Positions 12,690 through 22,910 of a DNA stretch of 64,000 bases are shown one piece after another. Both the position numbers and the translations under genes were made by a program. Location of the stretch: positions 196,047,325 through 196,111,324 of the forward strand of contig NC_133536.1 of the NCBI RefSeq assembly GCF_048544455.1, in the 5' to 3' direction. The stretch comes from Silene latifolia (lineage: Eukaryota; Streptophyta; Magnoliopsida; Caryophyllales; Caryophyllaceae). Position 1 is the first letter of the stretch; each line of letters opens with the position of its first letter. The notes beneath the pieces are model-generated. The model saw only the letters and a list, made by a program, of their open reading frames with translations, was not told the DNA's origin and searched no databases.

Positions 12690-14590
12690 CAAGCGATTGG
12701 GTGAACAGCAAGAAATTATCAGGGACGAACTATTGTTTATATACTGTTGCTATCTTGTGGTGGAAGCTTCAACTTTGCCTTCCAATCTTGTGAACTAAAC
12801 CGCAGCAAGGAAGAACAATCAGTAAAAGACGTCACTTTTCATCTTACAAGAAAAACATATGAACAAGAAACTAAGAAGATAGTTCAGTCGAGGAGGATAA
12901 TAAATACTGGCCAATAGCTAACTGCATATTACCCTCAAAAAAGGTATATGATCTGATAGGAAGTTCATCAAAGGTGAATTAACAATCTCCAACAAAAGTT
13001 TAAAGCGATGCAACATTACTGAAATGAAAAGAGTTCATCTCCAACCAAACGATACATTACATAAACCGAAAAGCACATTTTCAATACCCATAAGACATCA
13101 ATGACAGACCAAAGATGTGTAATATACAGGCAGACATAGGTGCATAAGTAATATAATTAGCTTGATCACAGTCGATGCATTAGAATTCGAACCGTGTAAG
13201 TTAAGAGCCTATGAAAAAAATGTCAAAGATGATATGTTTACGGTTCTACTATCGATCTCTGAGGCAATCAAAGTGATTGAGATTTGACAAAAATAACTAG
13301 ATACACCATGGTTCCCTATTTGTTCCACGTAGCTCATATATATGAGCAAGTAATTGCAAAAGATATTAAAATTTAATGTATATAGACAACGTTCTATCCT
13401 TATACGGAGTATATGTCTTAAATTTAAAACGGGTCAAATATTTTTGACATTTTCTTGGCAACTTTGCCATGCCATTTTGTATGTATTTAACCCAACTTAA
13501 AGTTTAAGACATAAATTTAGTCTTAAACAAGAATTTGTGATGGAGTATATGCTAACACTATAACACAAACTCTAGAATTCTCTATTCTTGCTAAGTCTAG
13601 GCTAACACAAATCACAGGTTGCTGAAATTGAGTTTGAACATAGTAAAAATATCAATTCTTATACCATACACCCAGGTGTATGGTACTTCCTACTCCCAAT
13701 ATAAAAAAAAAAAATTAACAAAAATTAAATAACAAAAGTCTTTCCATAAACTCCCCCACTACTTAACAGTTATCACTTTCCATAAACTCTTTCTTTCTTC
13801 TATTTCAAACTACGTCTTCCGTTTCTATCAAAAAAAATCGTCCATAAAATTTAATTTTTCATCCAACACAGTGGTTTTGTAATCTTGATTCGAGTTTTGA
13901 TTAATTAAATTCTAACTTATCAGGTATGTGTTAAAATTACTTCGTGTTTTGATTAATTAAATTCTAATTTATCGGGTTTGCGTTGAAATTACATAAACCC
14001 TAAAAGTTGTATAATACCGTAAATTAAATTGAGTTTTTATATTCTTTTTGATTAATTAAATTCTTTTTTATATCTCTGATGTTATTTCTCTAATAATTTT
14101 ATTTTTCGTCCCCTGCATCACCAGTAAATAAATCTTTTACTTACATTTTCCCGTCCCCAAAAACATAGTAATTCTTTCGAATTACTCTATTTACCATCTT
14201 TAGCCGATTTTTCAGTCGGTCCATATCTATTTTGGACATAGTCATTAAATATCAGTCTTAAATTTAAAACGGGTTAAATAGAATAGACGAGAATTGATCA
14301 AGCAAGAAATAGAATGCGTATTGAGTAAAGTGGGGATTATTTGACCCGTATTAATGTTAAGACGGAAATAATGCGTAAATGGGAGAATGAAGAAGAGAGA
14401 GACCTCTTTGAGTGGTTCAAGGCCGAAGGAAGAAGGAGGAGCAGATGGGTTAGTGTAGTATGCGTCGTATGTTTCAAGGCAAAGGTGTTTGGTCATCGTT
14501 TTGTTGAAATGGAAATTATTTGCCATTGTTATTGCAGAATGCACACCACTGTAACAATGGAGTTTGTTTGTCTTATTATTACTGCAATTT
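12690..14590. other. Non-coding Helitron 2 interior
   Basis: No convincing gene. The nearest part may be former 5' flank of the F-box gene. A palindrome 'accatacacccaggtgtatggt' lies at about 13663. The phrase 'cttaaatttaaaacgggt' occurs twice (about 13418 and 14256), suggesting an old duplication. Confidence 0.45.
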
Positions 14591-14599
14591 TAGGCAATT

Positions 14600-14800
14600 C
14601 ATACATGTTAAATTCGAATACGGGTCAGACTACAAAATTTAGATAATTACCACACGACTTTGAGGCAAGGTTTGCTAAACTACTCAAACGGGCTGGATGG
14701 GTCGGCCGGTGAGGTTTGCTAGACCACTCAAACGGGTTGGATGGGTCGGCTGGTGAGGCGGCTCATACATGTTAAACTCGAATACGGGTCAGACTAAATA
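14600..14800 (+). repeat. Short tandem duplications
   Basis: A ~44-bp unit containing 'actcaaacgggttggatggg' and 'tcggctggtgagg' is repeated in tandem at about 14669-14757. The phrase 'cgaatacgggtcagacta' occurs on both sides (about 14617 and 14781). Confidence 0.65.
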
Positions 14801-14934
14801 TGGGTGGGTTTATACGGGTCACGCCGTCACGGGTCGAGGTAGAATCAGAATACATGTCAAAATATAGATTGGTATGGTATATTTCATTTGTCAAAAGCAA
14901 TCATATTCAATAATAATAATATTATAATTAATAG

Positions 14935-15442
14935 GGTTTTTTGATAACTACTACCTTTCTACTACACTGTTTTAAGAACTACTACCAAAATAATTTTCGT
15001 TTAAAAACTACTACCAATAAGTTTGATTTTTATTAAAAATACTACCAAGTCTCATCCAAACCTCAATAAAACACAATCTTAGCCCTTTATTTTTGAGTTT
15101 TCATCTTAAGTTGTACATTTTATCCCTTTTACACTACCAATATTACCGTTTGCCAATCATTTTAGGGCAAAATCACTTTAACCTAGGTTCATCTAATTCA
15201 CCTATCTAAGGTAAAAAAATTGCTTAAACTTTGTCAAAGTAAGTGGTTAAAGGGTTAAAAATTACTACTTAAGATGGAGATTCAAAAATAAATGGCTGAG
15301 ATTGTGTTTTAATTGGTTTAGATGAGATTTGGTAGTATTTTTAAAAAAAACCAAACTTACTGGTAGTAGTTTTTAAACGAAAATTATTTTGGTAGTAGTT
15401 CTTAAAACAGTGTAGTACAAAGGTAGTAGTTATCAAAAAACC
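14935..15442. mobile_element. Foldback (long inverted repeat) element
   Basis: The left arm begins 'ggttttttgataactactac' and the right arm ends with its reverse complement 'gtagtagttatcaaaaaacc'. The arms stay complementary with minor mismatches for over 150 bp each ('ctactaccaaaataatttt' against 'aaaattattttggtagtag'), leaving a short loop. This is a non-autonomous foldback/MITE. The target duplication is unclear (possibly AATA). The superfamily is not assigned; MULE-like is possible. Confidence 0.8.
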
Positions 15443-16067
15443 AATATTACTTACCATACTTATAGTGAAGAATTTATAAAAATTATATTAATTTAATAAA
15501 ATATATAAACTTGATTTCTCAATTATTTTTGTAATTTAAAATATTTAAAATAATAATAATTTATAATTATTCTTCAAAGATAACATATAACATACTCCGT
15601 ATAATATATGAGTATTAGTATTGAATTAGTCAAGACCTTTTTTTAACTCATTAAATATTTATTCTACGAAGAAAAACTTAAATTTTCCAGATGCAAAAAA
15701 AAACTACATTTGTACAAGCTCACTTACAAACAGAACGCTATTTAGTTACTCGTGCATGGCGATTATAACTTTTATATACGCAAATCATAAAAAAAATGTT
15801 AATTTATTTGTATATACTCATATTCTTAAAAAAAATATTTCAATGTATTTGTAATGTTAAGAAAGTAAACATAGCTTCTCAATTGCGAAGATACAATTAG
15901 AAACGAATCAATATTATAACCCGTACAACGTACGGGCACAAAATCTAGTTGCTATGAATACATAACGAAGGCTGTTTGCTATATTTCAAGAGACCAGTTA
16001 TGATAGGTAACTGGTTTCTCATAATTAAAAAACTGGTTTTATATTGTGTCCGGTGTGTTAAAGATAA

Positions 16068-16383
16068 CTAGTTTTAAACCCGTGCAAAATTGCACGGGTA
16101 TGTATTTGGGCGGTATTAATGTTTTTGGATGTATTTTTTTTTCTTTTTGCATTTTTATTGTATTTGTTCGGAATGTATAAAATTATTTCATAGTATTATT
16201 TCATAGAATTTGTTCCAAGACGGAATTTGTCGCATGTTTGTACAGCCGGGATTCTGAAGAAATAAATACATTGCACACTAATGGGTCCCACCATAACATG
16301 ATTTTTTTTTTAAAAAAAAAGTTGAATTAATGACGTGGCACGCCCTGGATTGAGTATTGTCTTCTGAATTAATAAAGATAAGA
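16068..16383 (-). mobile_element. Helitron 3 (small)
   Basis: On the minus strand the 5' end is TCTTATCTTTATTAATTCAG and the 3' end is the hairpin 'cccgtgcaattttgcacggg' followed by 'tttaaaactag'. The plus-strand flanks are A at 16067 and T at 16384, the expected A|T insertion site. At 316 bp it is purely non-autonomous. It interrupts the right subterminal region of the CACTA element. Confidence 0.7.
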
Positions 16384-16491
16384 TTTTAAGAGACCGGTTG
16401 TAATAAATAAATGGTCTCCTATATTAAGAAGTCAGACAACCCAACAGGTCTATTATTAATGATCCCTTTGAGCATTTATGTAGTAGTGTAC

Positions 16492-16620
16492 TACTCATTA
16501 TATCTAATAATAATTATATTTAATATTTAATAATATGAGCAAATACTATATGTTAATATTCGTACATTCAACATCCAATCCGATTAATAATGAGCAAATA
16601 CTAACAAACTAATTTTATCT
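16492..16620 (-). repeat. Right half of the repeat split by the CACTA insertion
   Basis: 'tactcattatatctaataat' and the following AT-rich sequence match the complement of about 2335-2398. Its left half is at about 3290-3533. Confidence 0.75.
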
Positions 16621-16639
16621 AGAGTCTAAAGTTTTTGCT

Positions 16640-17029
16640 CAATAAATTTTATGAACGAACTTCAGGGACGAAGTTCCTTTTTTGAGGGGTAGATAACATC
16701 GTGATATAAAAGTTCGTTTAAATCAAAGTTTCTTTGCGCGTCACCTTCTTTTCTGTGTTCATCTTTTCCTTCTATGTTGTCACGAAGTTAATGTTTGTAC
16801 CCTACGTTAGAATTGGACGGTATATCTGGGTAATGTTGTCGCAAACCTTGTAGGGGTCAAAATCTTGTGCATCTTGTGTGTTTTGTAGTGGTGCATCTTA
16901 TGTGTTTTTTAGTGGTCGGAGTCTTGTGCATCTTTTGTGTCATATCGAACTGCGCCTAGATGGTTATCCTCGCGGTTGGGACGTATGGGTTGAACATCGA
17001 GGACGAAGTTACTTTTAAGGGGGGAAGAT
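16640..17029 (+). mobile_element. Gypsy 3' untranslated end with polypurine tract
   Basis: The sequence contains 'ggacgaagttacttttaagg' and 'ggggaagat' just before an LTR start. This is typical of the region between pol and the 3' LTR in plant Gypsy elements. A similar 'ggacgaagttcctttt' block occurs earlier at about 16668. The rest of the element is not in the window to the left. Confidence 0.55.
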
Positions 17030-17071
17030 TGTAACATCCACGATGTTTATCGACCCTTTTGACCGACCCTT

Positions 17072-20001
17072 TGTGACACCCTTAATTCTAGCCTTAATTA
17101 TATACGTACATTCTACAGAAAAACTGGTAGGATATGTTTGTAAATGGTTCAACTAGTCCAAAAACCTGCAATTTCAAAACATTTTCTAACTAAACCATTC
17201 ACAACCAATTCCAACTCAAGAAGAGTGTCAAAAAAAAACCTGCAACAACTGATAAACTAATTTACATACATAACTTAAGACGCGGAAATATAGTGATACA
17301 AACCCAAAATAGAAAAGGGAGACATATGTCCCTTCAAATTATATACAAACCAAAAGGGTAAAAGGTTTACTAATAGAATAGCCAAAACTAGGTCCAAGGT
17401 TCCTTGCTCACTAGCTCGTCTGTGACCCCCAACAAAGCATCAACAACCTGTCAATCGCATTTTATACAAACACGAAAGCCACAATTCAGTGGGGAGTAAC
17501 TTCGAGTCCTCCCAGCCACGAATCGTCAAAATTAATGTAACATGTAATGTAACATGTAAACAATTTGATAAACCATTTACTTATCATGTGATTCATATAA
17601 CAAATAGTAATCCAAACTTTATCAACTGTAACCGGCTTACATCTCACCTATTACAGTTCATAAAATCACCATACAAGAAAGGGCAATATATCAAAGACAG
17701 GCATAAGTTCTTAGTACGGTCAATAGTCACTTTGTAACTCAAGTCTATACCACGAGGTAGGGAAGGTAATCGAACCGGTATCTTGGCTCGGATTTACTAT
17801 TAAGAAAACATGGCCAAGAGACAACACAACCCTAGCCTAAAATCTGCGCAGACCTAGACATGCGGATACACACCACCGCACCCAAGACCCACAACTTTTT
17901 TTAAAACAAAGTGAAGTGAGTACCCTAAGGACACCACCGAAGGGTTGGCTAGTACTTAAGCTGACCCCATACTATCAAAATTAGTACATGAGGTCATGCC
18001 CCAACTTGGATAAACATCCACTAGTCAGGAACACAAAGGCTATCAAGCAGTGAACATATACTCGTCAAAGACTATAAAGACCTATCTATGATGAAGGCCG
18101 AAATACTCACCTAGGACCTAGTCACGGCTAGTCCCGACTTGAATATTTTAGCCCACACCACCCAAGACTCACCACATAAGTCAAGTAAGACACCCACTTA
18201 ACCTTAAGAGGGCAAAAAGTCCTACTTACCAACATAAATTCTAACATTCTATCATGTGAAAGCTATATAAATGTCTATTTACAGCATACAATCCCAACAG
18301 TTCCTCAATAAGAATTCAATACTAACTTCCAATTCTAGCAATTTTAACAATATTAAAGGCTTTAGGGGAATTTAGGGCCATTACTACAAAATAAGAAGCT
18401 ATTTAAATTCAACTAACTAAATAAGAAGCTATTTAAATTCAACTAACTACACATGTGAAATAGAGATATAATAAATGGCCTAAAACAAGAAAAAGGCCGA
18501 TTATCTAAATCATTCAACCGAATTTTTACCCGCAACCCCAGCCTGCGACAGTGCGGGTCAAATTGCGGTGACCAATCACTCAATTAACTGACATCGCATC
18601 AGTCAAAGGGACTAAGGCTCAGTTTTCGACACAATCAACAAAACATTACAATTATCGCTATAAAATTCATTTTGTAAACTATCCTAACATGTGATAACTA
18701 TTAATATAAGCACAATTTTACCATTAACATATTTTTTTTTATTACTAGAATGATTCAATTCAAATTACTACCCTTTTGTTACTTATTCTATTCTAATATT
18801 AATTAGCCCGAAAAGACCAAGATTGTACGAAAACCCGCGAAACAAGCACGGACCGACCCGGGCCAACCGTGGGCCTGCCACGGCCTGCCACGGGCCTGCC
18901 ACGGCCTGCCACGGGCCTGCCACGGCCTGCCGGCCTGCTGCCCGTCACCCTATACCTCTTAATTTTCCGTTTTTTCTTCATTTTAACTCGTTTTAACATC
19001 ATCCAATCATTAATTAATCGTTCCATTACTCATATCCTAACTTAAACTAACCAAAAGGCTTAAATTAAGCATGCATGCAACCATATTTTAACATGTGAAA
19101 ATTATTACTTAAACCAAAAATCACAAAACATCCAAAACAACAAAGATTGTGACGATAATCCGTCGAGTAACTCGAAATATGTTACCTTAAGCTAGAAAAA
19201 GAGCAATTAGCACCTCAAAACCCAAACCCTAACAACAACTAGCCGCTATCCTCTACGATATACGAGTCCCCGAACTCGTCTTCCAAATCTTCACCTAATT
19301 AAACAATAAAAACACAATAATTAAGCACAAATACCGAATTTCCGAAAATTGGTCTAAAAAAAACTTAATGAAAACTGAAATTAGAACATACTAAGTTGTA
19401 GATCGTGGCGAGGGGATTCCGGAAAGGTAAATTTCGCGAAAAACGGACAAGAAACGAAGGAGTTGTGACGATTTCTAGCTTAGAATTATGAGAAATGGTG
19501 TTTTTCTTATGGAGAAGATGAAGATAGGATAAATCAGAAAAAAAGAAAGAATAGGGGGGTGTGGTCCGCGTAAGGGAGGAAGGAAAGGAAGAAAGGAGGT
19601 GCGGGATTTTTAGTCGGGATTTTTACGAGTCGGTTTTGACTCGTTTCAATAATAATTAAATCCGTAAGTCAAACGCAAATTCCGTCAAGACCAAAGTCTT
19701 TAAACACGAGATTACAATAAAATTGAGTATTCATACGACCCATTACCAAATTCGTTTACCCAACGTTCAAACGAATTGTCATTCTCCCCCCGATACACCG
19801 TTATTTCGAAATAAAAGATTTTACACGGTTTAAACTATTTTTAAACCTTTCAAAACTATCAAAATAAATACTTTTCTTCAAAATATAATAAAATTATATT
19901 TCTTTGAATTATTTTTACTTTAAATACATAATGTCAAATTTTACTTGATTAATTAATTATTTTCGAAACATATTAACGGTCCGGAATTTACGGGCGTTAC
20001 A
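17072..20001 (-). repeat. Gypsy LTR, 2930 bp
   Basis: Matches the solo LTR at 22911-25850 along its whole length with many differences. It contains a short GC-rich minisatellite of 'cgggcctgccacgg' units at about 18866-18935. Confidence 0.85.
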
Positions 20002-20350
20002 ATCACCCCTCCTTTTAAAAAGTTTCGCCCTCGAAACTTAGAAGGAGAAATTATAGTTATAAGAAAATATAGGTATCTTTTCAATGAAACGGTGATACTC
20101 TTGTTGATCAGACAAGAACATCCATATTCATATCAAGATATAAAAATATTTCTACACCAATAAATGAGAAAACCCATTATTGGGACGTCACCAACAACGA
20201 GATTTAACATTCACTAATGTTAAAACCATTGAAAATCATAAAAGCATTTTCAAACTTTCAGTTTAATATTCTATAGTAAGAATACTATCTTTACTAAATA
20301 TGATTATACAAAGCTTAGAAACTCGGAAAAAGAGTAAGAAAAAGAATACC

Positions 20351-22190
20351 TTACGAGAATAATTCAGGATATTTAGCTAACATAGAAGCTTCAGTTTCCC
20401 AAGTCTCTTCTTCGACATTTCCACAACGCCAAAAAACACGGACTAGAGGTACAACTTTGCTCCTAAGTTGCTTGTTGGCTTTATCAAGAATCCGAATTGG
20501 CCTTTCTTCAACCACCAAGTTAGGCTCCAATTCAAGAATTTCTTCTTGGATTATATGGCTAGGGTCACTAATATACTTCCTCAATTGAGAAACATGGAAG
20601 ACATTATGAACCTTGCTCGATTTGGAGGCAATTCTAAGCGATAGCAATCGGACCAATCTTTTCAATCACCTGAAAAGGTCCAATATATTTAGGGCTCAGC
20701 TTCCCTTTAACGCCAAACCGTTTCACCCCTTTCATAGGTGACACTTTAAGAAATACTTGATCATCAACCTCAAAGGAAAGTGGTCGACGACGGACATCAG
20801 CATATGACTTTTGACGGTCCTGAGCGGCTTTCATCCGCTCCCGAACGATCTTAACTTGTTCAATGGACTCGGTCACCAAATCAGGACCTAACATTGGAAC
20901 ATTTTGGGTTTGATCCCAACATACAGGAGTACGGCATTTTCTACCATACAGAGCTTCATATGGTGCCATTTTAATGGAAGCTTGATAGCTGTTTTTTTTT
21001 TTTTTTTTTTTGGTAAAAATGTGAGTGTAACTATATATATCAAGAAAACAATCCGTTTACAAAAGTATCAAAAATAAACGATCTCTACTGACTAATCTTT
21101 TATCAAAAACGAGTCCAGTCCCTTGCGTTTAACTGCTGATGCTTTCCTCTACTATCATAAAATTTTCGAATTTGTTGTTGCACCACTATCTTCATTTGTT
21201 CTGCCACTAGCACAGGCCTTACAATACTGAACTGGGTTCGAGCAAGGTTGCGTTGATGCCATACTGTGTACTTGTAGCAGGATAGTACCATGGTAAGAGC
21301 CTTCCAATTCACGCTGCTGTCTAGTACCCTCAGCATCTCATTATCAGTGGGAAATGGTCGTTTTATCCACTCTTCAACATACTTCTGAACTTGACAGCTG
21401 AATTTGCATTCAGCAAAAAGATGCTCCTTAGTTTCAGGCTGCTCTGCACAGAGGATACACAGGTCATCCTCACAGCATCCATACGAAAAGAGTTTGTCTT
21501 TAGTATTCAGACCACCTTGCATGATGGGCCAGGAATTGAAGGAGTGTTTGGGTACATTCCAGTCATTCCAAACTAATTTAGTCCACTGATGAGTAGGTGG
21601 TGATCCCATAAGCCATTCATAACCATGGCTAATTGTGTATCCTTTTTGATGAGGAGTCCAAGAACTTTCACTGAATCCACTCTTAATCTTCTCCTTCACC
21701 TTACAGCTTGATAGCTGTTGTTATAAGAGAATTCAACCAAAGGTAAACATTTCTCCCAAGAAGTTTGGAAATCTAAGGCACAGGCACGAAGAAGATCCTC
21801 TAAAGTTTGAATTGTTCTCTCAGTTTGACCATCAGTGGCGGCATGAAAAGCAGTGCTCATTAATAGTTTACTACCCAAGGCCTTCTGTAATGCAGTCCAG
21901 AAATGAGAACAAAATCGAGGATCCCGATCTGAAACTATATCTTTAGGAACCCCATGATAGCGCACTATCTCATCCACATAGGTACGAGCTAGAACTTCTA
22001 AACTCCAGGTTTCTTTGATGGGAATAAACCGAGCACATTTAGTCAATCGGTCCACAACCACCCAAATAGCATTCTTCCCAGTGGAAGTCCTGGGTAAAGC
22101 CATTACAAAATCCATGGAAATAGACTCCCATTTCCAAAGAGGAACATCCAAGGGTTGAAGTAAACCCCCGGGCTTTTGATGGTAAAAATA
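20351..22190 (-). pseudogene. Gypsy integrase remnants (fossil)
   Basis: Integrase core signals are seen ([51 protein letters not shown]), followed by the GPFQVIEKIG and VHNVFHVSQLRKY C-terminal region. A LINE fragment lies within the region. Broken; no function is expected. Confidence 0.85.
20992..21704 (-). mobile_element. 5'-truncated L1-type LINE
   Basis: The plus-strand T-run at 20992-21011 is the poly(A) tail of a minus-strand insertion. A 15-bp target duplication 'agcttgatagctgtt' lies at 20979-20993 and 21705-21719. The frame at 21103-21699 encodes the C-terminal zf-RVT zinc-binding region of plant non-LTR reverse transcriptases (WNDWNVPKHSFNSWPIMQGG, then CILCAEQPETKEHLFAEC). Only this 3' part of the ORF2 protein is present, so it was inserted already truncated, as LINEs commonly are. 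Confidence 0.9.
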
Positions 22191-22619
22191 ATAATTAAAT
22201 CCGTATGTCAAACGCAAATTCCGTCAAGACCAAAGTCTTTAAACACGAGATTACAATAAAATTGAGTATTCATACGACCCATTACCAAATTCGTTTACCC
22301 AACGTTCAAACGAATTGTCATTCTCCCCCCGATACACCCTTATTTCGAAATAAAAGATTTTACACGGTTTAAACTATTTTTAAACCTTTCAAAACTATCA
22401 AAATAAATACTTTTCTTCAAAATATAATAAAATTATATTTCTTTGAATTATTTTTACTTTAAATACATAATGTCAAATTTTACTTGATTAATTAATTATT
22501 TTCGAAACATATTAACGGTCCGGAATTTACGGGCGTTACACCCTTTAACCATGGAAGACCCTAGGAGGGGATAGGCGAGAGGCTAAGGGAAGATAAATGT
22601 CTTACAGGAGTGGTTGCTC

Positions 22620-22715
22620 GACCTAGTAGAGACTACTCGATCGAGTAGTGTGAATAATCGACCGAGTAGGGCTTAATCGGCCGAGTATGATAGTACTCGA
22701 CCGAGTATAGCTGCT
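22620..22715. repeat. Array of TCGATCGA-like palindromes
   Basis: Four copies of 'actcgatcgagta' or its 'cgaccgagta' variant are spaced at about 20 bp. They lie within the outer Gypsy LTR. A second, larger array of the same motif is at 27630-27830. Confidence 0.75.
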
Positions 22716-22910
22716 GTTGACGCGTTATTCTAAAACGCAAGTTCGCAAGTCTTATTTCATTTTTTCGACGGTTCCATTTCACTATAACCCTAATTTATCC
22801 CTCTCTCACCTCTCATCCACCTTCCCCTACACTCTTATATAGCCTAGACTTTAACCATGGAAGGGGACGAGTTTACATATGAAGGATGCGTTCAAAGATG
22901 GCGTCGTTGT

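Larger units (their letters stand above)
6823..15948 (+). mobile_element. Helitron 2, carrying an F-box fragment and two nested elements
   Basis: The 5' end is TCTAG followed by a TA run and 'aaaagaggttttt', close in layout to the start of Helitron 1. The 3' end has the perfect hairpin 'cccgtacaacgtacggg', then 'cacaaaatctag' and a T. Without the Copia insertion (about 5.05 kb) and the foldback element (about 0.5 kb) it would be about 3.5 kb. Contents are a short 5' direct repeat (about 6893-6975), the Copia element, the F-box fragment on the minus strand, and a region of tandem duplications at 14600-14800. The pairing of these two ends is inferred; no Rep/helicase is present. Confidence 0.5.
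3534..16488. mobile_element. Non-autonomous CACTA (En/Spm) element, host of a nest
   Basis: The left end begins 'cactactacaaaaaatcc' and the right end is 'tatgtagtagtg', giving CACTA-type inverted termini. The 3-bp target duplication TAC is at 3531-3533 and 16489-16491. Subterminal repeats of 'agagaccggtt' and its complement recur at about 3553, 3624, 3683, 3728 and 3770 on the left and about 15989 and 16387 on the right, as expected for CACTA subterminal regions. No transposase is seen. Once the nested Helitrons are discounted, only about 1.7 kb of CACTA remains, so it is a non-autonomous copy. A related uninterrupted repeat at about 2330-2470 (other strand) matches the sequence on both sides of the insertion. 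Confidence 0.85.
17072..22540 (-). mobile_element. Broken Gypsy (Ty3-type) element with 2.9-kb LTR
   Basis: The target duplication CCCTT lies at 17067-17071 and 22541-22545. The 3' LTR (17072-20001 on the plus strand) starts TGTAACGCCC on the minus strand and ends in GTGTCACA. The other LTR is represented by about 350 bp (about 22187-22540). The polypurine tract 'aaaaggaggggtgat' abuts the LTR at about 20002-20017. The internal region keeps only integrase-related remnants. In the comparable LTR stretch I count about two differences, so it is fairly young, yet it is clearly broken several times over. The integrase C-terminus (VFHVSQLRKY ... EETWETEASM) is of the chromovirus, Tekay/Del-like kind; lineage is inferred. 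Confidence 0.85.

Noticed and set aside
18799-19026. A frame encoding a GRGRPVAGRGRP repeat
   Set aside because: It arises from a short GC-rich minisatellite in the Gypsy LTR and has no family support.
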